This document shows, in pieces, positions 27,997-37,149 of a stretch of 64,000 bases of DNA (the first letter of the stretch is position 1; every line of letters starts with the position of its first letter). The position numbers and the translations under genes are program-made. The stretch is from Bin80 sp026709335 (GTDB lineage: Bacteria > Bacteroidota > Rhodothermia > Rhodothermales > Bin80), in the NCBI GenBank assembly GCA_965200825.1, contig OZ241385.1, forward strand, positions 620,001-684,000, in the 5' to 3' direction. The notes below the pieces were generated by a model. That model searched no databases and was not told the DNA's origin. It was given only the letters and a program-made list of their open reading frames with translations.

Positions 27997-28062
27997 ATGA
28001 TATTGGGAGGATTAAGAGTAATAGGGATAGCTATTATTGCTTACAGTGTAGTTTGTTTTTAG
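27997..28062 (+). CDS. 21-residue hydrophobic peptide
   Basis: A tiny ORF with a good ribosome-binding sequence (tggaggg) 7 bases before its ATG. The peptide is almost entirely hydrophobic (MILGGLRVIGIAIIAYSVVCF) apart from one Arg. It is followed 13 bases later by the next small membrane ORF. Such peptides can be toxin-like or membrane subunits. No family is recognised and it may not be real. Confidence 0.4.
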   Translation: MILGGLRVIGIAIIAYSVVCF

Positions 28063-28075
28063 ACTGGATAAATAG

Positions 28076-28240
28076 ATGATTGACGATATAATTTTATTTA
28101 TTGGATTAGGGTTTGTGATATTTACGGTCAGCCTATTTATCAAAAAGTGTTTCAATGAGCGAAATAAACCCATTAAGCGAATTTGTACATGTGGGGATAT
28201 TTTGTGGATAAGGCCTGTACATTTTAATCAAACTCTCTGA
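28076..28240 (+). CDS. 54-residue single-span membrane protein
   Basis: The N-terminal 26 residues form a transmembrane segment (IILFIGLGFVIFTVSLFI), followed by a basic, cysteine-containing tail (KKCFNERNKP, ICTCGD). It ends 8 bases before the coiled-coil gene, so the two are likely co-translated. No homologue is recognised. The location next to IS66 and ISL3 traces suggests accessory DNA. Confidence 0.5.
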   Translation: MIDDIILFIGLGFVIFTVSLFIKKCFNERNKPIKRICTCGDILWIRPVHFNQTL

Positions 28241-28248
28241 GAGGTTAA

Positions 28249-28740
28249 ATGAATAATAAAGCGATACGAGATAGAGAAATCCAGGAGCGGCAGGAATGGA
28301 TCGAAAAAATACAGGAAGAGATCAAAGAAATACAGCGGCAGGAATGGATTGAAGAACAACAAGAGATCGAAAAATTTCACAGGGAGTACAGGGAATGGAT
28401 GGGGGAGGAAGAGATCGAAGAAATCAAAAAGAGACAGGAATGGATTGAAGAACAACAAGAATTGATCCAGGAGCGGCAGGAATGGATCGAAAAAATACAG
28501 GAAGAGATCAAAGAAATACAATGGGAAGAGAAATTTGAAGAGTCGGGGGCGTATCTCGAATTACAAAAGAGATTCAAAAGAGAGATGGATGAAAATTCTT
28601 TTAGCAAGCGATTGAGTAGAATAAGAACGCGTATGAATGGGCTTCCCTCTGATAGTGTGGAGTACTGGGAACTAAAAGAGTACGAACTTGAACTTGAGGC
28701 CAGACAGCAAAATGCAATAGATCGCGCCGATGCAGAGTGA
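28249..28740 (+). CDS. Glu/Gln-rich coiled-coil protein built from internal repeats
   Basis: A 163-residue, highly charged helical protein. Units such as RQEWIEKIQEEIKEIQ and RQEWIEEQQE recur, spaced by heptad-like patterns, giving a long coiled coil in roughly the first 105 residues. The tail (RLSRIRTRMNGLPSDSVEYW) looks more globular. A gagagg ribosome-binding site precedes the ATG. No family is recognised. The exact DNA repeats mean it is still being reshaped by recombination. With the membrane ORF just upstream, it could be a membrane-tethered partner; that is inference. Confidence 0.65.
   Translation: MNNKAIRDREIQERQEWIEKIQEEIKEIQRQEWIEEQQEIEKFHREYREWMGEEEIEEIKKRQEWIEEQQELIQERQEWIEKIQEEIKEIQWEEKFEESGAYLELQKRFKREMDENSFSKRLSRIRTRMNGLPSDSVEYWELKEYELELEARQQNAIDRADAE
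28279..28334 (+). repeat. 56-bp exact direct repeat, copy 1
   Basis: This segment of the coiled-coil gene is identical to 28465-28520 over 56 bases and in the same frame. A shorter 26-base unit (28339-28364) is likewise repeated at 28435-28460, so the order is A-B then B-A. Confidence 0.9.
28465..28520 (+). repeat. 56-bp exact direct repeat, copy 2
   Basis: Identical to 28279-28334 with no mismatch. The absence of silent changes points to recent duplication or gene conversion. Confidence 0.9.
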
Positions 28741-28753
28741 TGCGAAGGAGGTT

Positions 28754-28804
28754 ATGAAGAATACGAGTGGTGATCCTGTCAATTCCGGGACAAAACCGGC
28801 TTGA
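28754..28804 (+). CDS. 16-residue peptide with strong ribosome-binding site
   Basis: The sequence gaaggagg lies a few bases before this ATG and is one of the strongest Shine-Dalgarno sequences in the window. The ORF encodes only MKNTSGDPVNSGTKPA. It follows the coiled-coil stop codon by 13 bases. It may be a leader, a truncated gene or chance. Confidence 0.25.
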   Translation: MKNTSGDPVNSGTKPA

Positions 28805-28887
28805 CTGAGCGAGTATGTCAGCTTCATTTTGCTGTTATAACCGAGTTGCTTTTGGGGGGGTAGTTCGAGGGGGCAATCTGGGTAAAA

Positions 28888-28989
28888 GTGGCTAAATGGG
28901 TTTTGATGATTTTTGGGGGAGTAATCGGAATATATTTACTGCCTATTATTCTTGTGCTTTTGGTATTATTGATTGCAGTAACGAGGTAA
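28888..28989 (+). CDS. 33-residue hydrophobic membrane peptide
   Basis: From GTG 28888 (or the internal ATG at 28906) the frame encodes one transmembrane helix (GIYLLPIILVLLVLLIAV) ending in TR. A G-rich stretch precedes it. This is the third small hydrophobic ORF in 1 kb. No family is recognised. Confidence 0.35.
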   Translation: MAKWVLMIFGGVIGIYLLPIILVLLVLLIAVTR

Positions 28990-29234
28990 CTTTTAGAGGC
29001 AATTTGGACGGTATTACGTACCGGGAAGCTTTCATAATGAGCCGCTTTCACGCTTCTAAAAGATGCAAAGAATGACGAGATCAATTCAAGTGAAACGAAA
29101 TCAATGAGGGGCTATGTGTGTGCGTTTTGCGGCGTAGATGGCAATTCGTCTTGAAACGAATCATATAATCCGATGGTTCTGTAGAGTTTTGTATGAAATG
29201 GTTAAATTCAGGCTGAATCAAATATAGCAATTTC

Positions 29235-29390
29235 ATGACAAAAGAATTTATGAATGCAGTGATGCGAGACTCGTTAGGACTTGACTCCGAGTGGCAAGTT
29301 GACGAGGTCACCTTTGACCCGAAGGAGCGACGAATTGATGTTTATCTTTCGCATTCCTGGAGGTTCCTCTCCGGGATTCCTTACAACTGA
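29235..29390 (+). pseudogene. ISL3-family transposase N-terminal relic
   Basis: A 51-codon frame whose product includes LGLDSEWQVDEVTFD and RRIDVYLSHS. This resembles the extreme N-terminus of ISL3-type transposases just before the CPxC zinc motif. After SHS a +1 shift would give PGGSSPGF, resembling a decayed version of the next segment. The rest of the transposase is absent and rsgA begins on the other strand at once. I rely on pattern memory here. Confidence 0.5.
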
Positions 29391-29404
29391 AATATGGTCA
29401 AATA

Positions 29405-30376
29405 TTAGCGGCCGATATCTGAGGTTCCCAAACGTAGAGAGTGCAGGATGTTCAAGTAGCTGTCATAACGAGCCAAACTGATGATGTTTAATTTTCTGGC
29501 GTCTTTCACGCCGCAATCCGGTTCATGATCATGTGTACATCCGGAGTAGCGGCAGTTTCCAATATGAGGTCTGAACTCAGGAAAATAATGTGCGAGCTCC
29601 CAGGGCTCGATATCGAGCAGCCCGAACTCACGGATTCCGGGTGTATCTGCTATACTACCACCGTCGGAAAGAGGATATAATGTGGCATGGGCAGTTGTAT
29701 GGCGTCCTTTTCTCGTTTTTTGGCTGATCTCTTCTACGGGAACATTGATTTGTGGATCTATCGCGTTCAGTAATGAGGATTTTCCAACTCCTGAGGGCCC
29801 TAGGAATACACTGGTTTTTCCGGAAAGCTGTTGGCGCAATACATCAAGATTGTGAGGCTGTTTTGCACTGGTGAGGATCACCGGGTATCCAAGATATTGA
29901 TAGCTGTCGGCGAGTTTTTCGACGGAAGAAAAGTCATGTCGTGAAACAAGATCTGTTTTATTAATGAGGAGTCCGACCGAAATTTCCTGTGCTTCACAGG
30001 CAACGAGTAAACGGTCAATCAGGCCGGTGTTTAACTTGGGTTGCAATATTGCCTGAACAATCCAGATGTGATCCACATTGGCGACTAGAATCTGGCGTTT
30101 ACCAATTTTTCGGCCCGCGGCGCGACGATACAGGCAATTTTGCCGTTCAGCTACATCGAGGATGAGCCCGGTCTCATCCTCTTGGATTTGAATACTGACC
30201 TGATCCCCAATGGTTACCGGTTGCGTTTCATTTTCATGAGTCAGGCGCATTTTACCACGAATGCGTGAAGGAATCACGGTAGTTCCCACCAGAACATCTA
30301 CCCAGCTTCCTGTGGATCGGATGACGATACCTGATAGACATTGATCAGAGTCGTATTCCTTGCAACATGCAGACAT
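29405..30376 (-). CDS. rsgA: ribosome-maturation GTPase RsgA
   Basis: About 323 residues from the preferred ATG at 30376; an in-frame start at 30439 would overlap the divergent gene. An OB fold is followed by a circularly permuted GTPase: the NKTD specificity motif comes before the P-loop GPSGVGKSSLLN and DTPG. A C-terminal zinc knuckle has CRYSGCTHDHEPDC. RsgA acts late in 30S subunit assembly. It is convergent with the ISL3 relic and divergent from a small acidic protein gene. Confidence 0.93.
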   Translation of the reverse strand: MSACCKEYDSDQCLSGIVIRSTGSWVDVLVGTTVIPSRIRGKMRLTHENETQPVTIGDQVSIQIQEDETGLILDVAERQNCLYRRAAGRKIGKRQILVANVDHIWIVQAILQPKLNTGLIDRLLVACEAQEISVGLLINKTDLVSRHDFSSVEKLADSYQYLGYPVILTSAKQPHNLDVLRQQLSGKTSVFLGPSGVGKSSLLNAIDPQINVPVEEISQKTRKGRHTTAHATLYPLSDGGSIADTPGIREFGLLDIEPWELAHYFPEFRPHIGNCRYSGCTHDHEPDCGVKDARKLNIISLARYDSYLNILHSLRLGTSDIGR

Positions 30377-30426
30377 GCAGATCGTAGATACGGGGATAGT
30401 AATACAATTTAACGAGGTTATTCCAA

Positions 30427-30687
30427 ATGGATACGACACAAGAAACAGATCGCGACCTGTTTGGTGAGGTTAAGAATGCGTTTGATCGACTCAAACTTGA
30501 TCAGAAAGCATCATTTTTGATCACTGAATCTGTGAATACGACGGTTGAAGCAGTGTCTACACTGGTGGATTCCATTACCCAGGAATGTACAGAGTTCTTC
30601 AGTGCTGCGTCACAGGAGACAAAAAACGCCGAAGAAACAAATACCTCCGATAAAAAAGAGCCCACTCAGGATGCAGAGACATCCTAA
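30427..30687 (+). CDS. small acidic hypothetical protein
   Basis: An 86-residue protein with an amphipathic helical N-terminal two thirds (LFGEVKNAFDRLKLDQKA, TVEAVSTLVDSIT) and a disordered acidic tail rich in Glu, Thr and Asp. No family is recognised. It lies between rsgA and lon, and its stop codon overlaps the lon stop codon by four bases, tail to tail. The even helix pattern and position between intact genes favour a real gene. Confidence 0.6.
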   Translation: MDTTQETDRDLFGEVKNAFDRLKLDQKASFLITESVNTTVEAVSTLVDSITQECTEFFSAASQETKNAEETNTSDKKEPTQDAETS

Positions 30688-33146
30688 GGCTTCCCATTTT
30701 TAGGGATAGGGATTGAGAAGAGCTCTGAGGGATCCTGTACGGGCATACTACTCAGGGTGATGTCGAGTACTTGGCCCATGCGACGAACGTAACTTATATC
30801 GAGTCCTTCCAGCATATTTGACTTGATATCTTTGATATCGTTCTCATTTTTCTCGGGGAGTAGGACATGTGTTATGCCTGCCCGTTTTGCTGCCAGAACC
30901 TTTTCTTTGATTCCCCCAACCGGCAAGACGAGCCCGCGAAGTGTAATTTCGCCTGTCATGGCCAGATTATGATTTACTTTCCGCTGCGAGTAGATGGACA
31001 CCAAGGCAGAGAGGAGAGCAATTCCCGCACTTGGTCCGTCTTTTGAGACAGCGCCTGCCGGTACATGCACATGTACGTCATAATACTTGAAAGCACTCTC
31101 GGGAATTTCCAACTCTTCAGCACGAGCTTTCACATAGCTCAGGGCTGCTTTGGCTGATTCCTGCATAATATCACCGAGGCTGCCAGTGAGCGTAAGCTTA
31201 CCTGTCCCACGGGAGACAGATGCCTCCACAAACAAAATTTCACCGCCGGTTGGTGTCCAGGCTAAACCGGTAGCCACGCCGGGGACCTCTGTGCGCTCGG
31301 CAATTTCATTGAAGAATTTCTGAGCTCCAAGGTATTCCTCAATATCATCTTCTTGAATGTCAATAGATTTCACCTCTTTTGTGGCTATTTTTTTCGCAAC
31401 CCCCCGCGCGACGCTTCCAATAGTTCGTTCGAGATTACGGACACCTGATTCACGCGTGTATCCATCAATGATTCGGTTCAGAGAAGGATCGTCAATCGTA
31501 AACTGTGTTTTCTTCAGCCCATTCCGTTCAACCTGTCTAGGAACAAGATAACCTTTCGCTATTGCAAGTTTCTCCTCTTGAGTGTAACCGGATATGTTGA
31601 TGATTTCCATCCGATCTCTCAATGCAATCGGGATTGTTTGAAGAGAGTTTGCGGTCGCTATAAAGAGCACTTTGGAGAGGTCGTAGTCCAATTCTAGATA
31701 ATGATCATTGAATGCATTATTCTGTTCTGGATCAAGGACTTCTAGAAGTGCACTCGACGGATCCCCCCGGTGATGGTCTCCAATTTTATCTATTTCATCC
31801 AGCATGAATACGGGGTTTGCGGAGCCGGCTTTCTTAAGGCCTTGGAGAATACGGCCTGGCATGGAGCCGATGTAGGTTCTGCGATGACCTCGGATTTCTG
31901 CTTCATCGTGTACGCCACCAAGGCTCATGCGAACAAATTCTCGACCGAGTGCTCGTGCTATACTCCTCCCAAGACTGGTTTTGCCAACTCCTGGAGGGCC
32001 ATAAAAGCAAAGGATTGGAGCTTTCATGTCCCCTTTCAGCTTCAGTACGGCAAGATATTCCAGGATTCGTTGCTTTACTTTTTCTAGGCCATGATGATCT
32101 TCGTCTAAAATCTTTTCCGCGTTTGAAATATCAAGGTGATCGTCCGTGTATTCCGTCCAAGGCAAATCAAGGATCCAGTCAATGTAGTTGCGCGTGACTG
32201 CATAGTCAGGGAATGCCGGGTTAGTACGCTCGAGTTTTTTCATCTCTTTATCGAACGTCTTCATGACGTGTTCAGGCAGATTTTTTTCCTCCGCTTGATC
32301 ACGTAAGGCTTTATGCTCGTCTGCATCATTACCTTCCCCCAACTCATCCTGAATTACTTTCATTTGCTGTCGGAGCAGGAATTCTCGTTGTTGCTGGTTT
32401 ACGTCACTTTTCATTCGTGAACGTAATTCGTCCGAGAGCTGAAGTACTTGAATTTCCTTATTCAGATGTTCCACCAGCATTTGAGCTCGTTCTACCAGAG
32501 ATTGAGTTTCCAGAAGAAGTTGTTTCTCTTGAACATTGATCTGCAGGTTGGAGGCAATAAAATGAATCAGAAACGTGAGTGAATCAATATTTTCAATTGC
32601 TTCAATCGCTTCATTAGGAAGGCTTGGTGAGAGGTTGACAATTTCACAGGCAGATTCCTTAATTGAATGCAACAGCGCTCGTTTCTCTACTTCATCTTTG
32701 AACCCTTCATTTTCCTCCAGAACGTCAATAGATGCCTTAAAGTAGGGTGTTGATTGCGTGAACTCTTTTACCTTGAACCGCTCTCTTCCCTGGAGAATGA
32801 CGCTTTTTGAGCCATCGGGCATCTTGAGTAGTTTCAGAATCTTCGCTATGGTCCCTACTTCATACAAATCCTCTGGATTAGGTTCATCTGTTTTTTGCTC
32901 TCGTTGCGAAATAACACCAAGCAATTTATCGCCCTTGGCTGCATCACGTACAAGTTTAACAGAAGCATCACGGCCAATAGTGATTGGCAACATCACTCCC
33001 GGAAAAAGAACTGTATTACGCAGAGCGAGAATGGAAAGTGATTCGGGAACAATCAGAACATCATCGTCATCTTCGGCAATGGCCGTAGACACATCAGGTT
33101 GTTCATCTGATTCTTCAGCGGACAATATTAGGGACCGGCTATTCAT
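30684..33146 (-). CDS. lon: ATP-dependent Lon protease
   Basis: An 820-residue cytosolic Lon protease of normal size. The LAN substrate-binding domain includes LALRNTVLFPGVMLPI. The AAA+ module has GPPGVGKTSLGRSIARALG and VFMLDEIDKIG. The protease domain has DGPSAGIALLSAL with the catalytic Ser and GGIKEKVLAAKRAGI with the catalytic Lys. It degrades misfolded and regulatory proteins. No heat-shock operator could be recognised in the 600-base upstream gap. Confidence 0.96.
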   Translation of the reverse strand: MNSRSLILSAEESDEQPDVSTAIAEDDDDVLIVPESLSILALRNTVLFPGVMLPITIGRDASVKLVRDAAKGDKLLGVISQREQKTDEPNPEDLYEVGTIAKILKLLKMPDGSKSVILQGRERFKVKEFTQSTPYFKASIDVLEENEGFKDEVEKRALLHSIKESACEIVNLSPSLPNEAIEAIENIDSLTFLIHFIASNLQINVQEKQLLLETQSLVERAQMLVEHLNKEIQVLQLSDELRSRMKSDVNQQQREFLLRQQMKVIQDELGEGNDADEHKALRDQAEEKNLPEHVMKTFDKEMKKLERTNPAFPDYAVTRNYIDWILDLPWTEYTDDHLDISNAEKILDEDHHGLEKVKQRILEYLAVLKLKGDMKAPILCFYGPPGVGKTSLGRSIARALGREFVRMSLGGVHDEAEIRGHRRTYIGSMPGRILQGLKKAGSANPVFMLDEIDKIGDHHRGDPSSALLEVLDPEQNNAFNDHYLELDYDLSKVLFIATANSLQTIPIALRDRMEIINISGYTQEEKLAIAKGYLVPRQVERNGLKKTQFTIDDPSLNRIIDGYTRESGVRNLERTIGSVARGVAKKIATKEVKSIDIQEDDIEEYLGAQKFFNEIAERTEVPGVATGLAWTPTGGEILFVEASVSRGTGKLTLTGSLGDIMQESAKAALSYVKARAEELEIPESAFKYYDVHVHVPAGAVSKDGPSAGIALLSALVSIYSQRKVNHNLAMTGEITLRGLVLPVGGIKEKVLAAKRAGITHVLLPEKNENDIKDIKSNMLEGLDISYVRRMGQVLDITLSSMPVQDPSELFSIPIPKNGKP

Positions 33147-33760
33147 GAAGGTTTCATTTGTGATGTGTAGAGATTCTTCAAAAACTGGACCAATCTAACA
33201 CAGGTGACAAAATGTCAGCAAGAATGTCTTGGCTTGACCGGATTCATGGAATGTACGTCAGATGCGGATTGTTGTTGTGGTGAACCAGTCAAATCTACAC
33301 ATGAATGATCAAATTTCATCTCTTTCATTTGAATGATTGTGCAGGCAAGTCAGAATCAAAGCGATTATTCTATTTGACGGATTGTATTTGGTAAGGACGA
33401 TTGGAATTTCTACATAAACCAGGCTGTAGTAAGGAGATGAAATTTGTCATCGTGTGTACTTTCGGCGGTGCAGATTATAATCCAAATAGGCATGGATCAA
33501 TGGAGTGGGCAAAAATTTTCTTGTTCGGACAGAAGATGCCCTTGACCTATTGGTATTCCCACATGAATCAACATCGTGTGCAGAGGAATGAATCATTATA
33601 ATTGGGCAATGTGTGCTGATATTGTGTTACATATGGTATTTCCTTAAATTGATCGAGCAATGATTCCCCGTCCCCAATGAAGCAATGTATTGGATCTTTC
33701 CTGATTGGAACAATACAGGTGCAGGGAATTACTCGAGGATCCGTGTGCATTTAAGCATTG
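33147..33760. other. intergenic region between lon and copA
   Basis: This 614-base gap separates divergent lon and the copper ATPase gene and must hold both promoters. I find no RNA gene and no clear copper-regulator palindrome. A plus-strand frame at 33401-33601 and a minus-strand frame at 33568-33750 have unconvincing composition and are not called. Confidence 0.4.
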
Positions 33761-36082
33761 ATGGCCTTAACCGATTCCCGATTTACAGTTCCTGTCACTG
33801 GAATGCATTGCGCTTCATGTGCTGCCGGACTTGAGCACCAACTGAAGCAGCTTCCAGAAATCAGCTATGTAAATGTAAATATTGCGACACATGAAGCACA
33901 CATTGAAGGGGTTTCTCCTGAAGTTGCAGTTCAGGCCATTACAAAGTCAGGATATGATGTTGCACGATCGGAGGTTTTATTGCATGTACAGGATGGGAAT
34001 TCGGCTTTAAGCCAAGAAAAAATTGACGCCCGTTGCCTTAAGATTGGGGCATTGGTTCAGGGGAAGCGATTAAATCAATCATTGGAGCTTTCATGGATTT
34101 CCGGAACGGTAGAGCCAGAGACTCTTTTAGCTGAATTTCCAGAATATACCACCACGGCAATTGGAAAATCAAACGGTTTTCCATTCAAGTACATCCGCCT
34201 GATCGTAGCGGTAGCCGGGGCAGCGGCCTTGATGGTTTTAACCATGCTTGAAGTGGCAACACATGCCGTACTTATGACAATTGCAACCCCCATCGTATTC
34301 TGTTGTGGAACTGAATTCTTCACAGGTGCATGGTCAGCACTGAAGCGGGGCACTGCAAACATGTACTCGCTCATTGCAATCGGAGTGGGAACAGCATGGA
34401 TCTATAGTGCAATCGTTACATTCTTCCCCAATTTATTTAATTCATCCCCTTCGGTATACTTTGAGGCTTCGGCAGTTATTGTAGCATTGGTTCTTGTTGG
34501 TCAGTTTATTGAGTCGCGCGCAATGGTGCGAACAGGATCAGCTATAGAAGCACTTTTACGGTTGCAGGTACCGGTTGCCCGTGTACAGCGAGGATCTCAT
34601 ATAGTAGATGTCTCCGTTGAAGCTGTCAAACTTGGTGATCTCGTCATTATCAGACCAGGTGATCAGGTGCCTGTAGATGGAGAAGTTGTTCAAGGTATCA
34701 GTGTTGTGGATGAGAGTATGTTAACCGGAGAACCTCTGCCAGTTACAAAGTCAAATGGGGATTCTGTGGCGGCAGGGACATTGAATACCGATGGATCACT
34801 GACTGTGCGAGTTACTCATGTAGGGAGTGATACAATATTGCAACAAATTGTGCGCCTGACCAAGGAAGCGCAAGGCCGTAAGGCGCCTATACAAAAAATG
34901 GCAGATCGCGTATCGGGGATTTTTGTGCCGACTGTACTGATTGTTGCTGTACTGACGTTTAGCATTTGGGCAATCTTGGGGTGGGGGCTGGAGTATGCAT
35001 TAACGGCATTCGTATCAGTGTTGATTATTGCCTGTCCCTGTGCATTGGGGTTAGCGACCCCGGCAGCCATAGTCGTTGCCACTGGTGCAGGCGCCCGAAG
35101 AGGGATTCTTTTTAAAGGTGGAGACGCTTTGGAACGGGTGAGCGAGGTTACACATGTCGTACTTGATAAAACAGGGACACTCACAACCGGGAAACCTGAA
35201 ATTCAATCCATTGAGGTGTCTGAAGAAACTTCAGTTTCCGAAGTTTTACAAATCACTGCCTCCCTTGAAGTACATTCTCAGCATCCATTGGCTGAAGCTA
35301 TTGTTGGCAAAGCAAAGAAGGAAGTGATTGATTTTATCCCGGTCGAAAAAGTTGAAACTCATCTAGGCAGAGGCGTTTCCGGTATGATCGGTCACAAGAA
35401 GGTATGCATCGGAAGCAATCTGTTTTTATCACAGATGGGGATTCTTCTTCCATCAAATGCTAAAGCAGAAAATAGAATACATGTAGCCATGGAAGGGCAG
35501 TGGATTGGTCAATTTTCTGTATCAGATCCACTTCGAAATACTTCCAGAGATGCTGTTATTCGTTTACAGCAGCAGGGAATGACTGTTACTATGCTTACGG
35601 GAGATGTAGAGAAAAATGCAATAGAAATAGCTCATAAGGTGGGTATAGATGATGTAAGTGCAGGCAAGACGCCTAAGGAAAAGCTTGAGTTGATTTCATC
35701 GCTCGGTAGGCAAGGCGCAGTTGTAGCGATGGTTGGTGATGGAATTAATGATGCACCCGCGCTGGCCCAGGCAGATGTAGGGTTGGCGATCGGATCTGGG
35801 ACCCAGGTTGCGATTGAAACCTCGGATGTCACGCTTTTGCGCGAAGATTTGCAATCAGTCGCAGATGCAATAAATCTAGGGCGCAAGGCTATGGCGACCA
35901 TTCGCCAGAACTTGTTCTTTGCATTCATATACAATACCCTTAGTATTCCCGTGGCAGCTGGTGCTCTATACGGAGTTTTCGGAATACTTCTGAATCCTAT
36001 GTTAGCATCACTTGCAATGACGCTGTCAAGTTTATCTGTTGTTTTGAACAGCCTTCGTTTAAGTTATTCATTAAAGTTATAG
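33761..36082 (+). CDS. copA: copper-translocating P1B-type ATPase
   Basis: A 773-residue inner-membrane pump. A TTG codon just before the ATG is ignored. The N-terminal metal-binding domain has GMHCASC (C17, C20). A second ferredoxin-like domain at about residues 80-135 has no CxxC. The transmembrane metal site is CPC in IIACPCALGLATP. The actuator has TGEP, the phosphorylation site is DKTGTLTTGKP and the hinge is GDGINDAPALAQADVG. It exports Cu(I), or possibly loads a cuproenzyme. It is 5 bases upstream of the DUF2231 gene. Confidence 0.93.
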   Translation: MALTDSRFTVPVTGMHCASCAAGLEHQLKQLPEISYVNVNIATHEAHIEGVSPEVAVQAITKSGYDVARSEVLLHVQDGNSALSQEKIDARCLKIGALVQGKRLNQSLELSWISGTVEPETLLAEFPEYTTTAIGKSNGFPFKYIRLIVAVAGAAALMVLTMLEVATHAVLMTIATPIVFCCGTEFFTGAWSALKRGTANMYSLIAIGVGTAWIYSAIVTFFPNLFNSSPSVYFEASAVIVALVLVGQFIESRAMVRTGSAIEALLRLQVPVARVQRGSHIVDVSVEAVKLGDLVIIRPGDQVPVDGEVVQGISVVDESMLTGEPLPVTKSNGDSVAAGTLNTDGSLTVRVTHVGSDTILQQIVRLTKEAQGRKAPIQKMADRVSGIFVPTVLIVAVLTFSIWAILGWGLEYALTAFVSVLIIACPCALGLATPAAIVVATGAGARRGILFKGGDALERVSEVTHVVLDKTGTLTTGKPEIQSIEVSEETSVSEVLQITASLEVHSQHPLAEAIVGKAKKEVIDFIPVEKVETHLGRGVSGMIGHKKVCIGSNLFLSQMGILLPSNAKAENRIHVAMEGQWIGQFSVSDPLRNTSRDAVIRLQQQGMTVTMLTGDVEKNAIEIAHKVGIDDVSAGKTPKEKLELISSLGRQGAVVAMVGDGINDAPALAQADVGLAIGSGTQVAIETSDVTLLREDLQSVADAINLGRKAMATIRQNLFFAFIYNTLSIPVAAGALYGVFGILLNPMLASLAMTLSSLSVVLNSLRLSYSLKL

Positions 36083-36087
36083 ATCAG

Positions 36088-37149
36088 ATGCTTCCAGAAT
36101 GGATGCCTAATTCACATCCGATGATCGTACATTTTCCAATTGCATTGATCATCACAGGTTTTCTCATTGATATTGTGGGATTGTTTTTCCGCCGAATCAC
36201 AATCTTTCCAAGAATGTCCACGATCCTTTATGGTTTGGGGGCTTTGGGGGCAATATTCAGTGTGATTTCCGGAGAATCGGCCGCGGAGACCGTGGAAGTA
36301 GCAGGCCAAGCCAGTGCAATACTGGCAGATCATGAAGATATTGGTGAAATTACGATGTGGTTTTTCTCGATTTATGCGCTGTTGAGGATTGTATTGTGGT
36401 GGCAATCCTTCCGACTGACATACTGGATTCCACTTGCAGTTATCGGCGGTATAGGGTTAGTTCCTTTATATCAGGCTTCGTCATTCGGTGGAAGATTGGT
36501 TTATGAGCGGGGGATAGGAGTCGCCGCCGTAGACTCGATGGCCTCACTATTACAGGAAAAAGAAAGAGCATTGGCGAGGCTGAATGTAGCCGCAGAGTTT
36601 TCCGGACTGGAAGAAAATGGAGCATGGAAGTGGCAAGCCGGCACCAATGCCGCCCATACGTTTGAATCGGCATTTGATATTACGATGGGGGAAGTAGTAG
36701 CTGAGACTGTTGCTGGAGCCGAGGGTGGGTCTTTACTTGCCCTTACAGTCAGGCAAGCTCCAGTACTCATTACCTATGGTTCACCCGTTTCCAATGTAGA
36801 ATTTTTGGCAGCGATGGATCTTTCTAAATTCAATGGTTCCGTGCGTTTGATACACCATGTCCAAGATAGCCTTTCGTATCATTTCATGGAAGTTGGAGCT
36901 GGCCAGGTGGTTCTCGGTGTTTTAGCGGGTGGAGAGGAAGAGACACAGGAAGAAAATACTTGGTCTACACAATCAGAAACTGTTGATTTCAGGGTAGTTG
37001 GAGACAAGACACACTTCCGCGGATATGTTGATGGAAATTTGCTTGTTCATGGGCATGGACCTGCTCCTGGGCCTGGTGTAGCGGGGTTTGTTTTAATGGG
37101 ATCTGGCACAATTACCTTTGAGAAAATGGAGCTCACTGTACTGCGTTAA
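36088..37149 (+). CDS. DUF2231 membrane protein with C-terminal extracytoplasmic domain
   Basis: A 353-residue protein. HPMIVHFPIALIITGFLID and about four transmembrane helices make a DUF2231 module like those in cytochrome-associated proteins. The last 190 residues form a soluble beta-rich domain that resembles the LamG-like or DUF1080 fold (WKWQAGTNAAHTFESAFDI). It follows copA by 5 bases and is surely co-transcribed with it. A link to copper or haem-copper oxidase metabolism is inference; the family has no defined reaction. Confidence 0.75.
   Translation: MLPEWMPNSHPMIVHFPIALIITGFLIDIVGLFFRRITIFPRMSTILYGLGALGAIFSVISGESAAETVEVAGQASAILADHEDIGEITMWFFSIYALLRIVLWWQSFRLTYWIPLAVIGGIGLVPLYQASSFGGRLVYERGIGVAAVDSMASLLQEKERALARLNVAAEFSGLEENGAWKWQAGTNAAHTFESAFDITMGEVVAETVAGAEGGSLLALTVRQAPVLITYGSPVSNVEFLAAMDLSKFNGSVRLIHHVQDSLSYHFMEVGAGQVVLGVLAGGEEETQEENTWSTQSETVDFRVVGDKTHFRGYVDGNLLVHGHGPAPGPGVAGFVLMGSGTITFEKMELTVLR

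Noticed and set aside
33401..33750. Two short frames in the lon-copA gap
   Set aside because: No family, no start signals and atypical residues. They are more likely noise in a promoter region.
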